Positions 42,301-52,355 of a stretch of 64,000 nt of DNA are shown one piece after another. The DNA comes from Rhynchopus euleeides (taxonomy: Eukaryota; Euglenozoa; Diplonemea; Diplonemida; Diplonemidae): NCBI GenBank assembly GCA_963210315.1, contig OY723275.1:62001-126000 (forward strand), in the 5' to 3' direction. Under the pieces are notes generated by a model. The model was not told the origin of the DNA and ran no database searches. It saw nothing but the letters and a program-made list of their open reading frames with translations. The position numbers were made by a program, and so were the translations under genes. The stretch's first letter is position 1; the number at the start of each line of letters is the position of its first letter.

Positions 42301-45300
42301 GGCGTAGTTCATCGTCTTTGCCCCCTTGCAAGTGCAGGTGAAGTCACTGAGCGACCCTGTCATCGGCACGGTGTCAAAGCACTCCTGCGCAATACCGTCC
42401 GCAATGCATGTCGTGGTGCCGACAGACGCACACTCATCAAAGCATGCCGCGCCAGTCATCGTCCTGTTGCTGTTTGCGCACTGACAGTACCAGTCGGCAG
42501 GGACCGCGTTGTTTGGATCGACGCAGATCTGGCTTGCCGCGGTACAGACGCCAGTACCACAAGTGGCACACGTCTCTGTGCACTCCTCGACTGTCGCCTT
42601 GCATGACGAGCCGGGGACAACGGGACCACCCACCTGCAGGCCGCCACCTGCAGCACAGGCACAGCCCCAGTCACCTGCCTGCGTCTTGTTGCGGTCCAGG
42701 CAGACTTGCCCCGCGTTCACGCATGTGTTCTTGTTCACCTGCACGAGACACTCATCTGTCTGGATCAGTGTGCAACGTGCAGCGCCGCCCACGACGTCTG
42801 CTCCTTCGTAGGGCGCGACGCACTGGCAGGCCCACGTGCCATCGCTGTTGAGATTAGCGTCGGCGCAGGCCTGGCCCTTACTGGTGCAGGTCGGGGCGTT
42901 GGTCTGGCACTCGTTTCCAGCAGGGTATGTGCACGTCGCCACCCTCGTGATGCCTGTGCCCGTGCCACCAACGCATGTGCACGTCCAATCGCGCCGCGAG
43001 TTGCGCTTCTTATTCGGATCGTTGCAGAGCTGCCCGGCAGCACTGCACACCATGTTCCCTTCACACTCATCAACTGTCGGTGGCAAGGTGGCGCTGCAGG
43101 AGGCACACACAACATACCATCAGAACAGTCTGCGGCAGCACCAACCGTCGCGCCGGTCAGGCCTGGGCAGGCGCAGGTCCAGTCATTGGTCACGCTCGGG
43201 TCCTTGTCAGGGTCCGAGCAAGTCTGCCCCGTGCATTCCACAGGGTTGGCAGCACACTCATCCAGCACTGCGGGCATGTGTATGTGATGTGGAGCCACAC
43301 TTCGACATACCACAGGGAGCTGCCGTCCGGAAAACAGTGGCCTGCCCCACCCCGACTTTGCACTTGCAGTACCAGTTACCAGTGGCTGCCACTTTCTTGT
43401 CCGGGTCGACGCAGTCCTGGTCCAATGCCGTGCAAAAGTTACCCCCGCCAGTGTCAGCACACGTAGCGCACAGTTGTGTGCATTCATCGAGCTCTGTGGT
43501 GCGTGTGTGTGCGAACAGGCAGGGCCTGGGTCATACCACAGACGGCCGCCTGACCAGCTCCCGTGCCGGTATAGGGGTACAGGCAGGTGCACTGCTTGGC
43601 GCCTCCATTGTTGACGCAGGTCTGCTGCACTGCAGGTATGCAAACGGTGTCGCCATCGCACAGCGACCCCCCTGGCGCAACTGTGAGTGTAGGGAGAAAC
43701 ATCGCAGTCGTGGCGGCAGGCACAACATACCACACGTGGCTGCGGGGTCAGCTGCGTCTGCACACTTGCATGTCTGGCTCACAGGGTCGCAGTTTGCGCG
43801 CTTCGCTCTGCAGGCCGCATCCCCGCCGACACACGTGTTCTTCACTGTGGGTGATGGGTGTGGTGGCCTCCTCATACGTGCGGCAAGTGCATACCACAGG
43901 CAGCAGGGCTGCGAAGGGCGTTGCCGTTGAATGCCTGGCACACGCAGTACCAGTCGCCGAGGGACTTCTCAGCTGTGCTCTTCTCGAAGCACTTCTGCCC
44001 ATTGCCTGCCCTGTCGCACACAGCACTGCCCTCTGCATCGCATTCGTTGTAGGTGCATGTGGCAAGCCCAGCCGTCACAGGGGGCGAAATGGTATCCAAT
44101 ATGCAGCGGCACTGCCAGTCACCCTCTGTTGTGTAGCCAGTTGAATCGACGCACTGCTGCCCTGCTGCTGCGCAGAAGTCCCCGAACACACTGCACTCGC
44201 TGTCCGCTGGCCAGTCGCACGATGTGGCGGCGGCAACCGCAAACTTATCTCCTGTGGGGCACTTGCACATCCAGTCGCCCACAGAGGCAGGGTTTGTGTC
44301 AGGGTCTGTGCAGGTCTGGCCCTGCGACAGGCACGTGTGCTTGTCAGTCGCAGTCTTCCGCGAACATGTGGCACAGATGGAAGTACATTCGTCCAGCACA
44401 CACGCGGCCTGTCCCTGCATCTGTGCACCCACACCTTCATTGCAGATACACATCCAGTCGCCACGCACAGTGGTAAATTGCTCGACGCACCGCTGCCCAG
44501 CACTCGTGCAGATGTCTTCGAACGCCTTGCATTCATCGAAGACGCAGGTCGCTGTGCTGCCCAGCACAGCAGCACCCGTGAGGGGCGCAATGCACTTGCA
44601 TGTGTAGTCGACACCAGTCAGGCAGTCTTGTCCCGCCTTCAGGCAGCTCTCCCCTGTGCCAGTGCACACACCCACAGCATAGGTGCACCCTGCGGCAAGG
44701 GCCACCGCCCCCGCTTCGACAGAATGCGGCGGGCACTTGCACGTCCAGGTCCCGAAAGCGGCGGTATCGAGGTCCTCGCAGAGCTGTGCCAGTGCGCTAC
44801 AACTCTCTCCAGCGCAGTGTGGGCATGCCGCCTTGCACTCGTCGATGGTGCACGTTGCCGTGTTGCCGGTGTTGGTGCCGCTGTAGGGGGGCAGGCAGAT
44901 GCATTGATAGGACGAGCCGTCTGGCTTCGCAAGGCAGAATTGGTTCGGCCCGCACTTGTTGTTGACACAGGCGCCCAGAGGGATGCAGGTCTGGGGGCCC
45001 CCGATCACCTCCGTGGCGTTGAGGACAGACGACCCGGGGCACTGGCACTTCCAGTCGCCCGTCGACGCCGTCGTGCGCTTTGGGTCGTAGCATGTCTGCC
45101 CGAAAGCACTGCAGATGTTGCCTCCACCCAGCACTTTGTGCCTGCCCCTGCTGGCACAGGTCGGGCATGCAGCGGTACACTCATCGAGCACAGAGCACTC
45201 TGTCGAAGTCGCCTCCGCCGTGCCTGTCCCCCCAACACAGACGCAGCTCTTCTCAGCGGTGCCGATAGCCCTGCACCCCGCAAACCCAGGCGCCGACACG

Positions 45301-45884
45301 CAGGAGTTGGCAGGACACGTTGCGGGGTCAGCGCATGTCGTAGGGGTCTTCCCCCCGTTGGCCACGTTGGTACGGCACTCACACGTCCAGTCGCCGGTGA
45401 CGGCGGCGGTGGGCGTCGGGTCGTTGCACTCCAACGCTGTCAGGGGCGCTCGCTGGTAGCAAGGGTGCTGGGCTGTCGGTGTCGTCCTGGCACATGTCGG
45501 GCACACCGCCGTGCACTCATCCAGTTGTGTGTCTGCGGCAGCCGGTGCCGCCGCTACACCGTAGCAGTACTTTCCCCCCCCGACACAGATGCACGCGAAG
45601 CTGCCACTTGCCGTCGGCATGCAGATCTGCCCGGCGCTGCACTTCCCCTGGCAGGCCGTCACGAGCAGGCAGGTGGTGGACACGCCTGCTGTCTGGGACA
45701 CGCTCCCCGGGACGAAGCCTGCGGAGGTAGGGCACGTGCACTGCCAGTTCCCGTCCACAGTGTAGTCCGGGTCGACGCACAGCTGCCCGCTCGCAGCGCA
45801 GTCCACCTCCTTACCCCCATCGGTGCATTCGTTGGCAGCGCTGGCAAGGTGCGCCACGACGAGCAGGACTGCCACCTGCCGCAT
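39326..45884 (-). CDS. Giant EGF-like repeat transmembrane protein with cytoplasmic RCC1 propeller
   Basis: Eight exons, about 2,078 residues. Introns: 43845-43894, 43681-43730, 43494-43536, 43268-43310, 43074-43117, 42054-42094 and 41920-41970. They are 41-51 nt, all GTATG...CAG, and six of seven are phase 1 at the end of an EGF-like module. Joining them keeps one frame. The start at 45884 (MRQVAVLLVVAHLASA, signal peptide) follows the acceptor 'gtgtggccag' by 5 nt. The ectodomain has about 26 Cys-rich EGF-like modules (typical: DEC-x-C-x-C...QxCxDP...GDWxCxC). Next is a 170-residue domain (RRWIFRLASNLKAG... to LLVDRVVGGEVILP) that I do not recognise. One TM helix follows at about 1570-1595 (WVWLLIALGVLLLCCLLLLL), then a short linker. 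RCC1 repeats run from about 1713 to 2078, with seven blades each ending like GQLGLG (FGRNLEGQLGIG, FGEGGNGQLGLG, FGWNRYGQLGLA...). RCC1 propellers bind GTPases, membranes or chromatin. The pairing suggests a surface adhesion or sensing receptor. This architecture is not one I know. Confidence 0.9.
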
Positions 45885-47872
45885 CGCTGCTGGCCACACC
45901 CACAGGACTGGGTGGCTACCCTCTAGTGTAGCTCACCCGCCAGCAGGCTGCCCTGCAAGGAGTGGTGGCGTGTGTGGCGAGCGTCTGATGGTGAAATCAC
46001 AAAAAAAAACAACAGCTGGCAGTTGCCCTCTTGCAGCATTGGCAATGTGTTGCAGCACGACCAGTCTGAACACCGCCTTGTCGGGGTGGGGGGTGAGGGG
46101 GTGGGGGAGGGGGACGTCCAGCAATATCTGCGTAGGCCAGGCCCCGTTGCATCGTCGCGTTGGCAGCGCCGGCACTGCCCCTCGCGACGGCAGTGCCGCG
46201 CTCTGAAATATCTGCTTTAGAGCTGAGCCGAGTTGACGGGCTCAGTAAATGAGGGGCGGGTGGGAGGGGGAGGCGGTGGGAGTGGGGGCGGCACAAGTCA
46301 AGGGTGTACAAGCGACGCCTTTTTTTTGCATTTTCTTGCAGGGTGAGTTGGCGGGCGGAGGCGCAGGGGGGGCCCTCCCATCCGCCTCCAAACACGCCGC
46401 CTTCATCTTTCTTCTCTAGACTTAGATGCGTGAACCTCCCCCACCCCCCCCGCACCCCCCAACACCCACACACCAGGCATAAAGGTTCAGCCAGCACAAC
46501 AGGGAATGCGAGAAGGCGCACGGACACATGCGCGGGATAGGTGTCTGCTTCAGCGCAGAGGTTTCGCACACGCACACCACCATCACGGATCACACCACCA
46601 CCCCCTTGTTGCGTTCTCCGTTGCGTTTCTCCCTGCTCTGCTTTTTCACCTGCCTCGGAGTGGCAGGCGACACAACGTTACGTTTTGCGTTCCCCACGTT
46701 ACGAAACGATTCCTTGGGAAAATCACCCACCGACAAGGGGGGAAGAAGGAGGGCTATCACGGGGGGCAGTGCACGTGCCGTGATATCATGCTGCCGATGG
46801 TGCCGCTTGATGGGCCGCAGGGGGCGGGGGCGGGGAATGTACTATAGCCGTGGAAGGGCAGCCCATCCCCTCCCGTGGCTTTTTGCTGTCGGGGTGGGGG
46901 TGGGCGGGGGGGGATGTGCTATCGTTTTGCCCACATTATTTGGGACATTTGGGACAGACGTGCCACATCGCAGACCCCCTCCACCCTCCACCATCCACCC
47001 CTCCCCCCAGCCCCCCCCCCCCCAAGATATCGTTCGTTTGGATGCCGAAGGGCACTAACCTGGCGTGCGGTACGACAGTGGCGTGGCTGGAAGTTTTCTC
47101 TGAGGAAAAACGGGAGGGACATGTTGCGTTGAATGTACAGAGTGTATGAAGCACAGGCGGCAACACCCAGCAGCGCCTGGTGCCCAACAGGAAGATGTCG
47201 TTTGAAGCCCTGCCTGCGTCCCAATGCAGGGGTCGGGTGGAAGTGGGGGGGGGGGGGACACACACCCGCCTTAGCCTGTCTCCGTGGGACAGGACACCAA
47301 CCTGCCCCACCCTGCTTGCCACGCACAGGCAGGTGGATTGGGGGATATCCCATATGCTGGTTTAGGTGTGGGCAGCCCTACATCGCCACCCAGCAGACAC
47401 CATCGAGACAACCCCACCCACCCACCCACCCACCGCCCTTCCCTCGTCTTCTTTAGGCTGATTACCACCAACGGCATGCAAACCAGCGCCATGCCAAATC
47501 TCACTGCCTCATAAGGCTTCTTCGTTCTCTTCCTTCCCCCATCTCGCATGCATTCAGCGAGCTCAACCTGGCACAGGGGAACTGCGCACGACAACGACGG
47601 GGGTTATTGCGGAAAAACTTGCAGATTGAGAGCCACGCCGAGTGCGTCGAGGATTCCCCTGATTATACTTTAGATGATTCTCCGAGTGGCGAGAGTGGCG
47701 AGGGCATTCGGGGGGGCACTTTCCAAGGACGGGGGGGGGGGGGGGGGTTCTGTTGAGTTCTGAGCCTGAATGAGGGAAATTTGGGCGGAGCCGCGGTCAA
47801 TTTTTTTTCGGGCTCGACCTGCCCCCTCCCTCCGGACAACCCCCCGCGCCCCCACCCCCACACCACGCCAGA
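45885..47872. other. Gene-free stretch upstream of the EGF-RCC1 gene
   Basis: No recognisable coding sequence. Features are C-rich and G-rich tracts (near 46440-46475, 47020-47030, 47248-47258, 47730-47746) and a (CCCA)n tract on the plus strand at 47407-47432. Confidence 0.5.
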
Positions 47873-48883
47873 TCACTTAAACTTCACCTGCAGCGCCTTG
47901 CCGTTGAAGACCTGCCCGTTAAGGGTCATCGCACGGTGCGCATCCCTGACATCCGCAAAGTGAACGAAGCAGAAGTTCCGCGGCTCGCCGTTGGGCCCCT
48001 TGGGGACATCCACCTTGGCAATTGTGCCGCTCGACCCGAAGGTAGGGTAGATGAAGTCGAGGATGGCCCGCTCCGACGTCGCCCCCACGCCGTGAACGAA
48101 CACGATGTTGGACGCGAACCCCCCTCCGGTGCTGCCGGTGCGGTTCACGCGGGTGCGGCTCACCTGCGCCTCCTTGTCCTTCTTCCTCTCGGCGAACTTC
48201 ACAGCAAGGGTCACAACGTCGCCATTCGAAGTCGGGACCTGGTGGTTGTTGAGGGTGTTGACACACGACTCCGCCTGCGGCACGGTGTTGAAGTGCACAA
48301 AACCCACCCCGCGCGGGTGCACGCTGGGGTCGAGGATGCGGCACTCCTTCACCTCACCGTGGCGCTGCGCCAGATCGCGCAGCTGCGCCTCCCCCAGCGC
48401 CGCACCGAAGCCTGAGAAGAACACGTTTGACGACGGCGACACGCCGCCTGGGAGGAGGTGCGGCTGTGCATATGCCACGCGCAGCTTCTTCCCCATCACA
48501 TCCTTCCCGCTCAGATCTTTGATGGCACGCAGCGCGGCGTCCGGTGTTGACATCGTCACAAACCCGAAGCACTTGCTGGCCTGGGTGTGCATGTCCTTGA
48601 TAACCTTCACCCGCTCGACGCCACCGGCCTGCGAGAAGACGTCATGCACGTTGGTCTCATCGAAGGAGGGGGGCAGGTAGTTCACAAGCAGGTTCCGCGA
48701 TGCATCCGCCGCGTTGGTCGCAGCCGACCCCTGCCCCAGGGGGCCCTCGTGCATGGGGTGGCCGTGGGGGGCGAAGTGCCCACCCATGCCCATACCCATG
48801 CCCATCCCGTCCATGCCGCCCATGTGCATCCCCATGCCCATGCCCATCCCCATGCCCCCCTGCATCATGCCCGAGTGCATCAT
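47873..48883 (-). CDS. RNA-binding protein with three RRM domains (ELAV/Hu-like layout)
   Basis: 336 residues. The ATG at 48883 follows the acceptor 'ccaccaccccacag' by 14 nt. The N-terminal 45 residues are Met/Gly/His-rich (MGMGMGMGMHMGG). RRM1 is at about 64-142 with RNP2 LLVNYL and RNP1 KCFGFVTM. RRM2 is at about 155-235 with RNP1 RGVGFVHF. RRM3 is at about 262-336 with RNP1 RNFCFVHF. Two adjacent RRMs, a basic linker (AERKKDKEAQV...RTRVNR) and a C-terminal RRM are the Hu/ELAV or UBP/DRBD-style layout. A role in mRNA stability or translation is likely. In Euglenozoa, post-transcriptional control by such proteins is the main mode of regulation. A 566-bp repeat shared with the polyubiquitin locus lies 139 bp upstream. 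Confidence 0.9.
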   Translation of the reverse strand: MMHSGMMQGGMGMGMGMGMHMGGMDGMGMGMGMGGHFAPHGHPMHEGPLGQGSAATNAADASRNLLVNYLPPSFDETNVHDVFSQAGGVERVKVIKDMHTQASKCFGFVTMSTPDAALRAIKDLSGKDVMGKKLRVAYAQPHLLPGGVSPSSNVFFSGFGAALGEAQLRDLAQRHGEVKECRILDPSVHPRGVGFVHFNTVPQAESCVNTLNNHQVPTSNGDVVTLAVKFAERKKDKEAQVSRTRVNRTGSTGGGFASNIVFVHGVGATSERAILDFIYPTFGSSGTIAKVDVPKGPNGEPRNFCFVHFADVRDAHRAMTLNGQVFNGKALQVKFK

Positions 48884-49021
48884 GGTGCTGTGGGCGCCTG
48901 TGGGGTGGTGGTGTCGTCCCCGTCCTCCAACCTCACCTCAGTGAGTGGAGTCTGATGAGAAAGCGTCTGTGTACTCAACAAAGGTCAGATGGTGGTGGTG
49001 GTGGTGTGGCGGTGTCATGTA

Positions 49022-49587
49022 CACTGTGTGCTGTGTGGCACACACATCTCGGGACATTTGAACAGAGACACAGCATCAACAGGGCTGCCCTCATGCCTGA
49101 TGCACCTTGCTTGCAGTGGTCTCTCAGAGCCCCTTCTCACCACCAGAACCTGACGCTGAGTCGGCCACAGGGAAGGCCGCTGCGTCCGAAAGGTGGTTCC
49201 CTGCGCATCGGAATCGGGATCGGAGGTGGGGGAGGGCGCACCCTGCTGCGGCTGTTGGCTGTGGCTGTGTGCAAGTCAGACAACAGCCTGTTGAGGCCGT
49301 ATCCAGACATCTCATGGGAGGCATCACCCCCCTCAGAAATGAGGAATGCCTTGGTGCGGTTTGGTTTGGTCATCATGCCGTGCACCTGCCTTGCTGTCCC
49401 GCACCCTCCTGTCTCCTGTCTCGCTAAGGCCTGGTGGAAGGCTCCCTATTGAGGCAGGGGCGCTCCGTGGGTCCCGAGCTGCCCAACGACGTCTGGAACG
49501 CGAGGGTTCTCCCCTGTCTCGCTGCAAGGCCTGGTGGAGTGCATCCTATTGTGACAGGTGCCTTCCGTGGGTTCCCGAGCTGCACTA
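49022..49587. repeat. 566-bp near-identical repeat, copy 1
   Basis: Matches 60920-61485 in direct orientation with only two substitutions seen by eye. It contains an internal tandem repeat: the string 'aaggcctggtgga' and its context occur twice, about 105 bp apart (near 49426 and 49526). On the plus strand one frame reads ELPNDVWNARVLPCLA, which looks like an F-box core, but the frame does not extend. No terminal repeats or clear target duplication. Confidence 0.9.
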
Positions 49588-49928
49588 CAATACTTGCAGT
49601 TGTGTGTGTCTTCTGTCTCGCGTACTATGGAGACCTCAAAGCCCACTTTGCAGGGCACTGTGAGGAACTATGAAAGTTACGCTGTGATGGAGTTACAATC
49701 TGTGATGCGATGTGATGCGACGTCATGTGCACAATGCAATGTGCTGGGCTCCGACGTCTCAAATGTACACCTGTGATGTGTCGATATCGCGTAATGCACG
49801 AAGGACAAGGGCAGGAAGTGGTGTGGGGGGTGTGGGATGGGGGCAACCTGCGTATCGACGTCACCTTGGCGGGATCCCCGCACACAGGGGGTGGTGTGGC
49901 CCGTCTGCCTCAGTTTGCGCAGGGGACC

Positions 49929-50216
49929 TCACACGCACGCCCGGCACAGCGACAGGAACAGCAATCCGCAGACAGCGGAGACAGCAAAGGCATGCCAGAA
50001 GGGTGTCATCTGGGCATGGATCGGGCGTGAATCAGCAGAAGAGCGCAGCTGGGGGCGGGAACGGAAGGCACGCGGCTGTTTGATTGCTTGCACCTGCGAG
50101 TGCAGCAGCAAAGTGTGGCGTGTTCCGTCCCCGTCGCCAGAGCAGACACAAAGTGCACAGGCGATGCAAAGGGCCAGCACCAACCCACAAACGTCCCGCT
50201 TTATGCGTCTGCGCAT
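49929..50216 (-). CDS. Possible small secreted or GPI/TM-anchored protein
   Basis: 95 residues. The N-terminus MRRRIKRDVCGLVLALCIAC is a classical signal peptide. The C-terminus WHAFAVSAVCGLLFLSLC is hydrophobic and ends 3 residues later, as in GPI-anchored or tail-anchored proteins. Between them are 45 polar and basic residues. It lies on the same strand as all other genes, with a T/C-rich stretch and AG (tttttttcctgg...ccag) 25-45 nt upstream. The body has no family likeness. Could still be chance, given its length. Confidence 0.4.
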   Translation of the reverse strand: MRRRIKRDVCGLVLALCIACALCVCSGDGDGTRHTLLLHSQVQAIKQPRAFRSRPQLRSSADSRPIHAQMTPFWHAFAVSAVCGLLFLSLCRACV

Positions 50217-50372
50217 AAGCGCGAGGTATGTGGCTGGCGTGCTGGTTTTGTTGCCAGGAAAAAAATGAATCAGAGCAGGAAAGATGGTGTGCGACCCGAA
50301 AGGGCATCGGACGCGCAGTCGTGGAGCTTCAAAGTGCGACGGGGCGTTGGTGGTGTGTGTCGTGCGCAGTGC

Positions 50373-51161
50373 TTACGGAGCACCGAACGGGCCGTCGCTC
50401 AGCGGGCGGGTGTCAAGCCCGAGCCACGGGCATTCCGGGCACATGGGTGCCGGCCCCTGCCCGCCCTTGCAGTCCGTCGCACGGCACTCGGAGTTCACCG
50501 CGTCCCACTTGCACTTTCCCGTGGAGGTCGGGCACGCCCCCGGGGTCGTGTGCTTCGCGCAGTCCACTCCGGCCGCGTCAATCCCGAACGCGACGAACTC
50601 CGCCTTCTCCGCCCCCGGGACGGTGATGATGGTCGACTCCCCACGCGCCAGCTGCCTGCGGAACGCACCCATCGGGTGCTCGAAGCTCGCCCCAGGCGCA
50701 CCCGTCACAAACCGCGGCGCGCACTGGTTCCGCTTCCACCCCGGGGTGACGGAGAGCAGCCCCGGGATCCCGCCCTGGTACTTCGTCGCGCAGCTGTGGG
50801 AGCACGTGTAGAAGAAGACCCACGCGTCGCACACCTCCACGGCCGACGTGTCGGGGCACGTGAACTTCACATCCACCCCCACGGGCAGCTGCCACTGCGG
50901 GATCGTGAGCGGCAGCAGCTCCAGGAACGCCGGCGGGTTGCGCAGCTCCGAACCCATCAGGTCCGGCCACGCCTCCACCCCGTGCGCCATCAGCGCCAGG
51001 TTGATGCTCCCCACCGGCCCCACCACCACGGATTGCGCACCGGCACCGGCAGGGGGAGGAACCCCGCGGTGGACGTTCACCAGGATCCCGGTCGGGGAAT
51101 CAGCAGGTGTTGGCCTGGACACAATAGCTGCCGCCACCGCCGCAAGGAACACAGTTGCCAT
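50373..51161 (-). CDS. Secreted Cys-rich protein, unknown family
   Basis: 262 residues from ATG 51161, 9 nt after the acceptor 'caagacagcag'. Signal peptide MATVFLAAVAAAIVSRP. A beta-rich domain with FFYTCSHSCATKYQGG, WKRNQCAPRFVTG and TIITVPGAEKAEFVAFG follows. A C-terminal segment CPTSTGKCKWDAVNSECRATDC is similar in style to trypanosomatid surface-protein Cys motifs. No TM helix. The upstream in-frame extension to 51434 is excluded because it has no signal peptide and precedes the acceptor. Next to another secreted Cys-rich gene (52356). Function unknown. Confidence 0.7.
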   Translation of the reverse strand: MATVFLAAVAAAIVSRPTPADSPTGILVNVHRGVPPPAGAGAQSVVVGPVGSINLALMAHGVEAWPDLMGSELRNPPAFLELLPLTIPQWQLPVGVDVKFTCPDTSAVEVCDAWVFFYTCSHSCATKYQGGIPGLLSVTPGWKRNQCAPRFVTGAPGASFEHPMGAFRRQLARGESTIITVPGAEKAEFVAFGIDAAGVDCAKHTTPGACPTSTGKCKWDAVNSECRATDCKGGQGPAPMCPECPWLGLDTRPLSDGPFGAP

Positions 51162-52355
51162 CTTCTCTGTCTGCTGTCTTGTGTAAAAGAAGTGTAACAC
51201 TGAGTGCCTGTTGGTTGGGTGTTGCTGTGTCTGCCGTGACCTGCACACATCCCTTCGTCGTCGCTGGAGTGCAGTAAGGGGGAGGGGGTGTCCGGGATGG
51301 GCGCAGCCTGCAGCACTGACATTCGACCGGCGCGCGTAGGTGCGCTGGACACGCCTGCAGGCATCGTGTCCCCACAAGCAGAAACAGGAAACTGACAGAA
51401 AGAAGCGAACTGAGATGGGCCTGAAGGGAACCACATCACCAGAAGGAACACGGCAGGGAAGCCCCTCCGCTGCTCCTTCTCGCGACAGCGTACAGCCAGG
51501 TAACTAGGCAGGGGTGAGCCTCGACCAAGTTGCTGTCACCGCCTGCAGTGCCCGAGAGCACCACAGGTGAGGACGCCAAAAATGCCCCCCAAGTCGGCAC
51601 AAAGACTGGACATGCCACGCGGTGCACACCCAGCCTTGCATGTGCACTTCCCGGAGGTGATTCGAGTGCCATACCCCTGACCAACCCAACCCGACCAACG
51701 GCATTAGAAGGGCGCCTCCTCACAACAACGTTATGCGAGAGTTCCTCAGATGCACCCTTGTGACTGCCCTCTTCCGCAGGCACAGGGACAGGGTGCAGAG
51801 GAGGGGGTTATGTAACGCGGTGCCTCAGCAAACACATAACCCGCTGTGCAGCCACGGGACGCACATTCATCCCGTTTCTGCAGCAACAGGTAGGCAGCTG
51901 CAAGCCGCTGGGGACAGAACAGCCCAGGGCGGGCGAAAAGCACACCTACGTGCAGCGCACACGACCCTGCGATGGAAAAACTTGTTGTAGTGGCAAGATG
52001 CACAGGGGTGTGGAGCGGACGCCGCACCCTCCTGGCGACATTCAGGCTGGCGTGCAACACTGTATGCACGCAAAGGTGCACCAGCGCAGCACACTCGGCA
52101 CGTATCTCGTCCAGGCCAGGAGGGCAACAGCGGCCGCATTAAAGAAAACAGCAAATGAGACGGGACAAGGGTCAAAGCGGGGAGGCAGAACACAGCCCTC
52201 TCGCGTCTGCAGCGACGCCCGAACGGGGGCGTGCTGCAGGGGCGAAGGCCACGTCTGCGGGAAAATCATGGGAGGAAGAGAAACGAAGAACGCAAGACAC
52301 GGGACAAACCATCAGATGAGATGTATCAGATGTGGATGTCACCGCGTGAAGCGCT
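51162..52355. other. Intergenic, no gene recognised
   Basis: About 1.2 kb between two secreted-protein genes. No recognisable coding sequence or repeat beyond short G- and C-rich tracts. Confidence 0.5.

Noticed and set aside
45885-45899. Upstream start of the EGF-RCC1 gene at 45899
   Set aside because: That codon is GTG, not ATG. The ATG at 45884 is 5 nt after an acceptor and gives a clean signal peptide.
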